A stretch of DNA of 64,000 nucleotides from Ophioceras dolichostomum (lineage: Eukaryota > Ascomycota > Sordariomycetes > Magnaporthales > Ophioceraceae): contig PYST01000011.1 in the NCBI GenBank assembly GCA_003049485.1, positions 1-64,000 of the forward strand. Direction: 5' to 3'. Positions 33,212-43,434 of the stretch are shown in pieces. The translations under genes and the position numbers were made by a program. The notes below the pieces were generated by a model. That model saw only the letters and a list, made by a program, of their open reading frames with translations, was not told the DNA's origin and did not search any database. The first letter of the stretch is position 1. Each line of letters opens with the position of its first letter.

Positions 33212-33805
33212 TTGACCACAGTTGAAGGTGTCCCGCAGACTAGTCCCAATGTGGTGTTGTCAGGAAAGATGCAGGAGTTTCGGTGATATCCCATTGCAGG
33301 TCCAGCCTTCATCCTTAGATGTGGCTGCGGAAATAGATCGATAGAAAATATCAACATCCTTCCCACACTGTATCCAGTCCTACCTACCGACCATGCAGGT
33401 AGTTGGTCCACTCTCTTGCGGGCACCGGCGTCCCAGCCGAACAAGCATTAAGTCGTGCACGAAGTTCTGACAGGACTGCCAGAATCCCGAAGTTACCTTA
33501 GCGATCTCGCCGAATCCCTGGTTCTTATTGATATGCAGCTTTGCCTCCTTCTCCTAGATGGGGAAAAGTCGTTTCTAGGGGCACGCAGTAGCCGCTGAAC
33601 TACCCAGGCCCCTCTCCTACCCATATAATTGCGTCCTTGTCCTCATCCACGTTACCGACGATGGTACCGTACGGCCTCCTTTACGAGGGTAGTCGACACT
33701 AACAGAAGGGAGATACGCATGATGAAAGACTTGTAGCTGTGAGAAACGAAGACAGCTGACCAGATTGGCCAAAGCATACTCTCATCGTCAACATAGAGGC
33801 CGAGA

Positions 33806-34318
33806 ATGAAGGAGCCGGCGAGCAAAAGCCTGGGCGTGGGCATTCATGATGTTCCAGAGTCGACCGCAAGCTTAGGCCCCGAGGACAAAGAAGTGCTCTG
33901 GATGGGAGAGGGATCGACGAACTTGGCTTCGGCCCTGGAAATGCTCAAATCAGCCATCGCTCCCAATTTCGGCCAGCGCATATTTGTAAGGCGTTGGAGG
34001 TAGCAGTTAAAGGAGTCCTCCAACCCCAAGCTCGATGAAATGGTCACAGCACTGCAATATAGCATAGAGGCATGGGTCCCGGTCATGCTGGTCACAAAAG
34101 AGACGTCGTATGAGCTCTTAGAAGTGGAGAGGAGGAAAGAACTCTTGGTGATAAACAGCCAAGGGCGGATAGTCCAGCGAGGTGTTTTGGTCAGTCTGCT
34201 CCAAGATGGCATCTGTCAGCCTCGGCTGCCTCGTTATTGTGGCTCGCCTGTCGTTGGAGATGCAAGCTTGTGGCTCTGGGAATCCATGGCCACAGCTGGC
34301 TGGGGCAGACTCGCATAG
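33806..34318 (+). pseudogene. Possible decayed gene fragment
   Basis: One plus-strand frame stays open from 33806 to 34318 apart from a single TAG at 34001-34003. The translated halves look protein-like: ALEMLKSAIAPNFGQRIF before the stop; DEMVTALQYSIEAWVPVML and SYELLEVERRKELLVI after it. No intron of credible length removes the stop. The opposite strand also has a frame with one stop over the same region (33652-34212), so the coding strand is not certain. I do not recognise a family. It may be a relic or chance. Confidence 0.3.
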
Positions 34319-34772
34319 TCCTCACGGAACCAATCTTGTGACAAAGCAGTCGAACGCGTCGATAAGTCTGCGGCTTCGTGAATCTCGTCTATCCAACGGA
34401 CTCTCCGTTTACAAGGTGACCACACACAGTGGTGTTTGCTGACGCGAGTATGGATGACTTGCCGTTTGTTGGCTTGCTGGCCTGCCGTCATCGGAAGGGC
34501 TGTATCCCATTTGGAGTTCTTGGCGGACGTGTCAGCTTCAGCTTGCTGACCACCTATCATCGGGTTTTTACAGCTGAGTCACCGGCGTGGCTTGGACCTG
34601 GGAGCAGAACTACTTACCTCTGACCACGTCCTTCAACAAATGCTTCCCTTCCCACCATACCTCCTCCGTGTGCACACACCTTGAAAAATCGCCGACGCCC
34701 TATTCTGGCATCCACATGTGTCGTGAATATACGGACCACACTTTCAGCCGGCGCACCTTGACGACCGAAGCG
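34319..34772. promoter_or_regulatory. Upstream region of the ELO-like gene
   Basis: No separate gene. The ELO frame is open back to about 34587 and contains another ATG at 34716, so the true start could be slightly upstream. Confidence 0.35.
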
Positions 34773-35441
34773 ATGACGGGAGATTCAATCAACCTGCCAG
34801 GCGAGACCTTAGGCTTCATGTTTAAGCAGACGACCATCTTCGTCCTCGTATGGGCTTGCTTAAACATCTACATGGCTCAACGCGACGGCTGCCCGATCCC
34901 GTTTATGAAGACTGTCGTGAAGTACAACAGCATCTTCTACTCCGTCGCCAACATCTTCCTCCTCTTCAACATCCTTTCGCCGTCTCTCGATCACCTCGGC
35001 CGTCGACTCTACCACACCAGCAAGTTCTACGAGTACGTCGACGTGCTTAACGTCCGTGGCTCCGGGGGCGAGATCGACCTCCACTTCGCCATCCATCACC
35101 TCACGACGCCGTACCTGACATACTTCAGGGTTATGCAGCACAGCGAAGGCTGGCGGTACGGTGCCGCCTTGAACGCCTTCCACCATGTCCTGATGTATGC
35201 GTACTTCGGCGGTTTCTCGACAGTGAGGCCGCTGCTACCCGTGACTGGCACAGTGCAGCTGATCGTGGGCCTCACGGTGGAGAGTTGGATCATACGAAAG
35301 AGGATGAGGGGAAGCGATGAGCCGGTCTGGCCGAATGTGATGGCCATATGTTTGGGCCTTGTGTTCCTCGTGCTCTTCCTGCGAGACTTGCGGCATCGGG
35401 CTAAGAAGGGTGTACCAGAGAAGGAGAAGCAGGGGGTGTAG
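34773..35441 (+). CDS. Divergent ELO-family (fatty acid elongase-like) membrane protein
   Basis: A 222-residue multi-pass protein of the ELO/GNS1-SUR4 family, whose members condense malonyl-CoA with acyl-CoA in the endoplasmic reticulum. Signatures in order: KYNSIFYSVANIFLLFN (early helix), YHTSKFYEYVDVL (family SK-x-x-E-x-x-D), DLHFAIHHLTTPYLTYFR (histidine box region), and GAALNAFHHVLMYAYFG (family N-x-x-x-H-V-x-M-Y-x-Y). At least five hydrophobic helices are visible, and the C-terminus is Lys-rich (RAKKGVPEKEKQGV), as in ER-retained elongases. Two oddities: it is shorter than the usual 280-350 residues, and the histidine box is spaced H-x-x-x-H-H rather than H-x-x-H-H. Single exon. The in-frame ATG at 34716 is an alternative start adding 19 residues. 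It is probably a recognised divergent fungal ELO subgroup; substrate unknown. Confidence 0.75.
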   Translation: MTGDSINLPGETLGFMFKQTTIFVLVWACLNIYMAQRDGCPIPFMKTVVKYNSIFYSVANIFLLFNILSPSLDHLGRRLYHTSKFYEYVDVLNVRGSGGEIDLHFAIHHLTTPYLTYFRVMQHSEGWRYGAALNAFHHVLMYAYFGGFSTVRPLLPVTGTVQLIVGLTVESWIIRKRMRGSDEPVWPNVMAICLGLVFLVLFLRDLRHRAKKGVPEKEKQGV

Positions 35442-35660
35442 GAAAGGGAGAGAATTGGTCTTTGAAGAAGGCAGAGATGGCGTGGAAGGGAAGAGGGAGG
35501 TCTGCGTTATGTGACTGGCGCTAGGACGAGATCATAGAATATGTTCCAACTGTGAGGCTACGGTACTCATGACAAGGTGTTTTGTTGTAGAGAACCGAAA
35601 TTAGAAGCTTTCCTTGGGGTATCATTGAGGACTGTTTAGGAAAAACAATACCTAAGCCCG

Positions 35661-37033
35661 CTATATCCAACAGGCTTCGTCTGCCGGAAGCTCCACTGGT
35701 AGCTCACAGTTGTCCAACTCTGCAGGTTCTCGCTCCGCCTCAAGCTCCGCCAACTTGATCTGGTCCTCCAGCTCAGTTGGCTCTTCTCCCCAAAACTTAC
35801 CGCTGAGTTCCGGCTTGTAAAAGGTATCTCGGCCGCTTTTGGATCCCTTCGTCGAACTTCCCTCAAGCTCAGCCTTTCCGTCATAGTCTTCCATCTCAGT
35901 CTCTTCCTCCCTGCCAAAGCCGAAGAAATCCATGAGACGTGCCCATGCATCTTTCAAGGGGCGTAGGTGGTCCTTCTTCCAGGGGTATCGTCGAACGAAG
36001 TAGAACACAACTCCTAATATGCAGAAAAAGAGGAGAATGGAGCCAAGGATGATGGCTATCAAGACTCCAAGGGGAAAACCGTTCGGATTCTCTGCTGGAG
36101 GGGACGGTGTTGTCGACGGCGTTCCTGTTTCTGGCGGCGAGGTAGTTGTAGACCTTGACGTGGTTGACAATGTTGTTGAGGACGAGGTTGATGTTGAAGA
36201 TGAGGATCCAGTGGACGAAGATCTAGAGAAAGTCGAAGCAGAGGATTTCGAAGAGGACGAGACAGACGAAGATGGCGTAGAGGAAGTCGTTGCTGTTGAT
36301 CGGGTAACAGTGCTTTGGAAGATCTTGTCCGCGATAAGGAGATCTGGATAAAACATGTTGCACCGGACATGCTCGACGGTTGCAGCAAAAGTTGGTTCGC
36401 AGCTGCTAAGGCGAGGACAGCAGGCCTTCGACGTCCCTGAAGCCAAGTTCGAGCACGCCACAGCGTTGATCTCGTCACAAGTCGACGGCTGATCCACAAA
36501 GCAATTGCCGGTATTACCGCTGTAGCAAAAAAGGAAGTTGAGCTTTAGATCAATCTCGTTCGCATACTTTTCATAGCTGTCTGGGTAACTCACTTGCCAC
36601 TACAGCACCATCCTTTCCCCGCAAGCTGCTGGCATGATGGAAATAGTTGCCCCACACTTACGCCTGTGCTATCTTGATTAGCTGCGGAGAATAAAAATGG
36701 TTCGGGGGGGGCGATTCTCACAGCAAACAGTATCTCCCGGGTTACAGGCAGAACTGAGGCCACTCTGACCTGATCCATCGACACAGGTCTGCTGACGAGG
36801 AAGCAACAAACCGCCATTGATTTTGACGGCCCCAAACGAAGGGGGAGCCATCTTGTAAGTGTAAGGAGACCAGGAGATCTAAGATTCTCACCGTCCTCGG
36901 AGCCAGAGAAGAAAGAATCACATCGGAACGCCGCGAGTCCTAGTATTGCATTGACCGTGCCGGAAGGCTTCTGTATCAATATTAGGGGCGCCGAGATGCT
37001 CCGAAGCGAACAGGGCCGCGGGTGCTTGGCCAT
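35661..37033 (-). CDS. Cys-rich single-pass membrane protein with Ser/Thr stalk (5' end uncertain)
   Basis: A predicted type I surface protein of unknown function. Secure exons: one ending at 36722, then 36681-36594, then 36519-35661. Order: Cys-rich ectodomain with CNPGDTVC, SCQQLAGKGWCCSG, CDEINAVACSNL and KACCPRLSSC; a long Ser/Thr stalk of about 60 residues; one membrane helix (LGVLIAIILGSILLFFCILG); then a cytoplasmic tail of about 120 residues that becomes very acidic (ELEDQIKLAELEAEREPAELD). The 5' end is unresolved. An ATG at 36851 (MAPPSFGAVK) is in frame but gives no signal peptide, and the frame is open slightly further up to a TAG compatible with an acceptor. An ATG at 37033 could start a signal-bearing first exon, but no consensus donor joins it in frame. 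The layout parallels the gene at 7158-8455 without obvious sequence identity. A sensor or adhesin role is inference. Confidence 0.75.
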
Positions 37034-40000
37034 CAGAACAGCCGTTCTATTCCTGGTCCTCCACTCAACTCCCTACCATTGTCCACTGGATCGTCGTGCC
37101 CATGAGCAGTCTCAGACCTGATTTCCCCGGCCGATGCCCCTGCATCGCGTAGAATTCCGAAATCTCAAGATATTTGTTGGCGGCTCTTGAAGACATGCCC
37201 TTATTGGAGAATGTTTATGCCAAGACGTACCGGCCAATTGGGTCGGGGTGGTGATGCTGCATGATGATTACCACTTTTGCACGCCCGCAGGAGAATTTTA
37301 TCCATCCGCGCGAGTATGATATGCGGGTCAGGGTCTGTATGCCTGTGGCGCAACCCCCCAAGCTTGAACTTTTATTTCGTCTTCTGCAACTCCTCCACTT
37401 GTGTCTTTAGCCCACCCTCCTTCTCCCTGTTCTGATACCTAGTCGCGTGCTTGCGCGCATGACGATTCTTGCATGCACTTGAGCCCACACACGTCGTCTC
37501 TTGTCCCTCGCCGCATTGGAGGCCACTGATCGGGGACAATTGGAGGCGATTCTCGGCTGCATTTTGTTGGACCAATCTGCAGTCTTGTCGTGGCGAAGAA
37601 TGCTGTTGGTGCTGCTCGTAGACAGTACCTTCGGCTCGCCACCTGTCGTGCATATCGTATTAATAGCCACTCCAATTTCTACGGCTGTTAGCACTCGCCC
37701 TTTCTGGGAACCAACTCGCCGCGGCGCCCCTCCAGACATGTCAAACGCGAACCTGACACATACAAGGCCGTACTCGAGTGCGATACGAAGAGGCGGCATG
37801 CAGGGTTAGCTGCAGACTACATGCTTAGGGGCCTCTGGGGGCTGGTTTGCCGCTATTGGCCCCTGAAATGAAGCATGGGCATTGCGCTATTGCGAGGACC
37901 GAATCGCTCCCAGGACGACGACCACACGAGCGCACACATATATGACATAGGCCGCTCGCCGCCGCCGCTCTCACCCGAGAACTATCCCGCCTCGTTTCAA
38001 CTGCCGCTCTCCGGGAAAGCGAAATTACAACCTCCCGGGGGACATTGGGAGCTGCCAAGTGTGCTGTCCACCCAGTCATCATCATTATCAGATGCAACAA
38101 ACGCGCGCCTTTTCGAACGGCACAGAGTCTTCTTCTGATTAAAGCCACGGTCGGAACTGGAATTATCCGCCCCCCGGGGCGTCGTTGCGTTGTGTGTGCT
38201 CCCGGGGGCTGTCGTGCTCGCTCGCATCCCTGAGGTCACAAGCTTGTCACACAGCTAACCCACCTTGAGCCTCTTCGATCCGTCGGGGTTTGAAGTTGTC
38301 ACTATGCCATGAGCAGACAACCACAACTGTCGTCGTCCATGCGCCTTTCTGATATCGGGCCGGTACCCGAACATTCCCTCTTGAACGTCATTTTAGCTCC
38401 GGGGCATGTGGGGCCGATCGCCGTAGAGCAGGGGGGGGGTCCCCCTCCACATAGAGACTCCCCCCGGGATATAAAGATTCCAGTGAAATCCCTTCTCTGA
38501 AATCATGGAGGGCTTGTTGGTGTTACCACAGTTGCGGTGAGGAAGGGATGATGCCTGCTCAGCCAGGCCGGGGACCATTTCCCTGGCTCCTTACTCGCCT
38601 TTCTTGCTCTTCACGTTCCGCGCAATTTGCTACTAGCTTATATTTGCGGGCAGTCAGGGAAATGGAATCCTTGCGTTGGACTAGCCAGTTGGCTGGCTGT
38701 TGACCGCCCCCCTGTCACGCTGCGTTCTTGACTTGAGTTGATGACGCTTCGCGGCTTGGCGTACGCTACTCGGCCACCGCTTATACAAGCACTGCTTGCC
38801 GTGTTGTGGCCGGCACTTCGGCGGAGAGGGAGTCGGCTGATGAAGGGATGCCAAAATATCTCGCACATTCGGGGTCCCGGGTCCTCTCGAAATATTTTGA
38901 GGCCCCAACGACTCGTGTTGGGTGGACGAGTCTAGCTCGCCATCTCCGCCCAAGACGCGAATGGACAGTGTGATGACGAGGGAGGGAGAGACGTAAACCA
39001 ACAGAACAAGATCGTCTTCTGAGATCATCATCGGACGATGTGGAGGTTGAGGCTTAAGAGGATCAGCCAAGTTTCAAACGAACATTCCTGCCTCGAAAAA
39101 GAGTAAAGAGAGGACGTCCAGATGGACAGTGGGCTCCCAGTTTGGGAGAGGGACGCATTTCGGTTTACCTAATTGAAAAAGCATGTCCGAGATAGTTGCA
39201 TTAGCTTTATTAATTATACTTTAGAATGAAGGCCGCGTTCCCCAACCCTACCTCGCCTACTTGCTTCGACGTCCCAATGGCCCATTAGCTCTGGGTCGGC
39301 CTCTAGAAGCGGACCTATCAACGGCCGCCTAGCAGTTGAGAACCTTATAGATTCTGGCCGAGCCTGTGGCTAGTACAGTAGTGTACGTGTGCTAGTATTC
39401 TTAACGTCAGCCGTTTCGACTCAAAGAAAAAAAAGCTGTTGGCGTTGGTCAGCTGCATACAACAAGGGTTTTGAGACGTGGGAGGATCGGCCCTGCTAGA
39501 TTGTTGATAGGTCATGCACGTAATCAACCCTGAAGAGGCAAAGTTCGACAGAGTGAGGGGAATGTGAGTCGGTACATTATAGGTCCACCATCAGGGCAGG
39601 GGGCCAGAGATCGAGCGAGCCTGTTCCACGTCCGAGCCATGGATTCTGGCTCGACTCCCTCCGTCTCGACCGGGGTGAAACGCCAGACTGGGACTGCCGA
39701 CTGACTTGGGCTAGCAATACGTGCACTGCATTGTGCCCTGCAGGGCGACAGCGGAGTGGCGTCAGCGCTCAGATGCTTCCCCGCTTCGATGCTTCGAGGT
39801 CTCCGATGGAGGGAGGGGAGGGCCTGAAACTTTAACTTTATATCGCTAGGGATCGTCGTTGGATTCGCACGCCTTCGGTCTCCTCACCAAAACGCATAAG
39901 CCAAGTCGGTGGTTGCTCGTACGCCCTCAAAGTCGCAACCGTAACTGCAGCTTAGGAAAGAGACGCGGAAAACCTTAATGCCCAAAGTGAAAGGCCAGTG

Positions 40001-40761
40001 CCTGACTCGCCTTGGTGGTCGTTGTTGTTGTTGAAGAAACAGCTGGGATTCTCTCGACCCTCCATCACTCTTCCTCTCTTCATCTCTACACGGACGGGAA
40101 GCTTGCCGCCAACCCTGCCCGAGGGAGACTAGTCGCAGATATTTCTTTGCCACACACACTCACTCACGCCAATACCATACCTCTCTGCTCTTGGAGTGGA
40201 AGGTGTAGCGCTAGCTGGCGATACGGAAGCCCTCTGTTGTGTAGCAGATCCGATGGCATTTAGGACCGTTGCGACAGATAGCTGCTATGTGGACATTACA
40301 GCAGCCAAGGGGAGAGTTCTCCAAGAGGAGAGGCACGACCTTTTCAAGCTTTTGCAACGTCGGTGCGCGATCAACGTTCCCAAGGCGTGTCCGTGGACGC
40401 CGTTTTTCTACACGACTCTTCCTTCACTTTAGCTGCTTCTTTAGTGTTGTTTTTCTACAAATGCTTGTTCTCTCCCTTCTACATCCTCCTAGTTTAGTCT
40501 TTCGCCTCCAACCCATCGCACCTCGTCTTCTCAAACACGATCGAGAATGTCTTCCCGTGCCTAGCCTACGCCTTGCCGTACTGCCTGCCTAGCTAGTGGT
40601 ACTAAATACTCGAATCTCGACATCGAGCCTCCATGTCGAGAATGAGGCAATAGTAGTAGTAGTGTCGACTCGCGCGCTGCTGCTGCGCCGAGGGCACTGC
40701 TGGGCCTGGGCCGGCGCTGGCCCAGCCACGAGGCCACGAGGCAGACGACAAAAGACTACGG
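37034..40761. other. Gene desert of 3.7 kb
   Basis: No gene can be supported on either strand; frames are short and overlap on opposite strands (for example 37407-37799 and 38681-39070). No terminal repeats, transposase or long tandem arrays were seen. The final part upstream of 40762 is the receptor promoter and leader. Confidence 0.45.
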
Positions 40762-42815
40762 ATGGACCCGATAAACATCATCAACGACACAGGCCAGGTC
40801 GGCGCAGTACCGCCGCCGCCGGGTGTCGTGCCCGATCTGGCCAACCCTCGAGATGCGGGACGGGAGCTGAACATCGCCGCCGCAGTGGCCGGCGATGTTT
40901 TGATCACTATGTTTTTCTTCGCGAGATCGTATGCCAAGTGGGCGGTATCTCCTTTCATACGGACCGAGGACTGTAAGCTTCCTTCCTCTCCTGGCGTCGC
41001 CTCCTCCGGTATGGGAAGCTCCGCAACGAACACGCAGCTAACCGATGCCCGTCATTATCTGGTCATAGGGACGTGCTTAATATCCTGGGTAAACATTCTT
41101 GATCACTGCCGATACTGCTTGTTTCCCGGTGGTCCTCGGCTTACTGATGATGATGCGGCTGTCTAGTGTCTGATACTGAGTTACTCGGCGACTGTCCTCG
41201 TCAGTAGGTTGAGCCCTCTCCTTGTCTTCCCCACATCCATAGATACTTTCTGCGTTGGTGAGCTGATAGGGTGGAAATATATAGTGCATCGCTACGGCGA
41301 AGGATATCACGCCTGGGAATTGAGTCCGGCAGACTACGAGCAGATGATGAAGGTACGTTTACGCCGCCGAGCCACCGTCTCTCAGGCCAAGTAAGCACAA
41401 CCTCTAGGTCAAACTCTAACCAAGAGACTGCAGTGGCTATACATCACCAGCCTAATATACAACCCGGCCGCATACTTCACGAAGGTCACCCTCCTCTTGG
41501 TCGTCGCCCGCGTCTTCTCGGTCAAGGAGAAAGTGGCTAGGGGGATCTACATCTTCATCGTCACCTTGACCGTGGTCTACCTCCCCGTGCAGGTCATCAA
41601 GACGGCCATCTGCATCCCCGTGGCCGCGTTCTGGGACCCCAAGATCAAGGGCGAGGTCTGCTTCCCGCAGCGCAAGGTGTTCATCGTCGACATCAGCCTC
41701 TCGATCCTCACCGACGTCGTCATCCTCATCCTGCCCATCATGCTCGCGTACCCGCTCAGGATGAGCGTGCGCAAGAAGCTCAAGATCATATTCATGCTCG
41801 GCGCGGGAGGCGGGGCAGTCGCCGTCGGCGCGTACCGTGGATATGAAGTCGTCAAATTCCTCGACTCCCAGGACGTTTCGGCCGATTTCGTCCTCCTAGA
41901 TGTGCTTACGTGCGTGCTCCAATCAATCGTCCCTTCTCTTTCCTTTTCTTCCCTGCCACTCCCACTCCCACTCCCACTCCCTACTCCCACTCTCGGTGTC
42001 GCCCTTGCTAAACAACGAAACCTCGAAATCGAAACAGAATAATGGAGCTTTCAATTGGGCTCGTCTGCGCCTGCATCCCTCCAATCAACCTCCTCTTCGA
42101 GAAGCGACGCGGGTCCTCCACACCCCGCGCTGAACACAGCCCACGCTCGCGAAACAACATCGGCGAGAAAGCACGAGCCGTAATGGAGGACATAACCGGC
42201 CTATCATTCTCCCGATCCCGTTCGAAAGGATCCAAAGGGTCCAAAGGGTCTAAGAAGACAACAACAGCCGACACCACGGTCGGCACAACCCGCGAGGACA
42301 ACACAACGCCGCAGAGGCGGCCGCCAGACCCAGGCGGTGGCGACGACTTCGATGTTGAGCTCGCGATGCTCACGGGCTACGCCGTCGGCGTCGGGAAGGT
42401 CGAGTGGAGCATACAGGGCCAAGGGAGAGGCGCCGTCGGCGGCACATGTTCGGGACAGCGCATCTACAGCAACAGTATCACGTCGGCGCACGGCCGTGCC
42501 GAGGGTTGGCTGCGCGAAGATTCCGCCGAGGTGCCGTCGTCGTCGTCGGCGAACGAACACACCATCCTCGACGGCGGCGGCGGCATCTGGAGGACGGTCG
42601 AGATCTCGATGGAGATGTCGTCTGCGACCGGAGGCCGCGGCAGCAGCAACAGCGGTAGAAGATCAGCACCACCACCAGCAACGGCAGCCATGACGAGCCA
42701 CGCGGCGTACAATTATAACGGCGGACAAAAGATAATACCGGGAATGGTGTGGGACGGGAGGACGAACGATGCCAAATGCGAAGCGGTGGGATACCCTGAG
42801 GCGTCTCGGAGTTAA
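40762..42815 (+). CDS. Pth11-like seven-helix (fungal rhodopsin-fold) membrane protein
   Basis: A 543-residue integral membrane protein with the fungal rhodopsin-like domain found in Pth11-type putative GPCRs, which sense surface or chemical cues. Six exons: 40762-40972, 41069-41088, 41167-41203, 41243-41352, 41434-41909 and 42038-42815. The second exon is only 20 bases; with it the protein reads FIRTEDWTCLISW then CLILSYSATVLVNTF, the expected second helix. Without it the frame fails. Later signatures: LYITSLIYNPAAYFTKVTLLLVVARVF, CFPQRKVFIVDISLSILTDVVILILPI (family signature helix) and IMELSIGLVCACIPPINLLF (last helix). The C-terminal tail of about 240 residues is hydrophilic and includes a Lys-Gly-Ser triplet repeat (GSKGSKGSKK) and Ser/Gly/Ala stretches. 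There is no CFEM domain. The ligand is unknown. The 3' end faces the sirtuin gene. Confidence 0.9.
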
Positions 42816-43434
42816 GACTTGTTTTTGCTGTCTCTTTTTGTTTCGATGATTTTACGCGGGAACAGAGGACAAAGGTCTCTTTGGCGTGTGGTTTCTTAAC
42901 ATCCAATGATCATAAACGTTTTAGCGAGGGGAAGAGAGAGAGACGGGGAGAGAGGGAGAGGGAAAGGGGGAGAGGGTCGTTCGTTTGTGACGATGGTGCT
43001 GATACCAACAACCCCCTCTGTATTCGATGTCCCCTCTCATCACACGTACGTCGTTCGCTTCGCCCAACAAGAGCACGATTTTGACTGATATGGGAATAAG
43101 TGGGAGACAGACAAATCTTTTTAGCAGTCATGCTATTAGAGAGGCGTCTCATCAAACCAAAAAAAGAGGGTGCCCAAAAAAGAAGAATGACAAAAAAAAG
43201 TGTGCATCAATCATCATGATATGAAATAAAACGCTGTTGAATGCTCATGCTCATGCCCATGCCCATGCCCATGACAATGCCCATGCCCATGCGCTAGATT
43301 AACATAACCACAAAAAAGAGACCATCGAAGTCGGGTAGTAGACGTGGACATAACGAGTAAGCAAGCAGGCTAGCAAGAACACACACACAAAAGTCCTCCC
43401 TGTTTTGTTCTCGGTCGGATCGGATCGAGGCCTA
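42816..43434. other. Convergent intergenic region
   Basis: Between the 3' ends of the receptor and sirtuin genes. It holds a purine run (about 42930-42975) and the hexamer repeat at 43242-43292. No gene. Confidence 0.45.
43242..43292. repeat. CCCATG hexamer microsatellite
   Basis: About eight units of CCCATG or near variants (CTCATG, ACAATG) in tandem, in noncoding sequence between two convergent genes. Confidence 0.8.

Larger units (their letters stand above)
32926..33805. other. 3' region of the Ulp1-like gene with copied leader sequence
   Basis: Begins with a T-rich 3' region (about 32926-33060), then holds the downstream copies of the flanking repeat. No gene after it until the relic at 33806. 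Confidence 0.45.

Noticed and set aside
33571..33640. Short stretch resembling part of a tRNA on the minus strand
   Set aside because: An A-box-like segment is present, but no TPsiC arm or closing acceptor stem can be drawn.
37407..37799. Minus-strand frame of 130 codons in the gene desert
   Set aside because: Overlaps an equally long plus-strand frame and has no recognisable domain.
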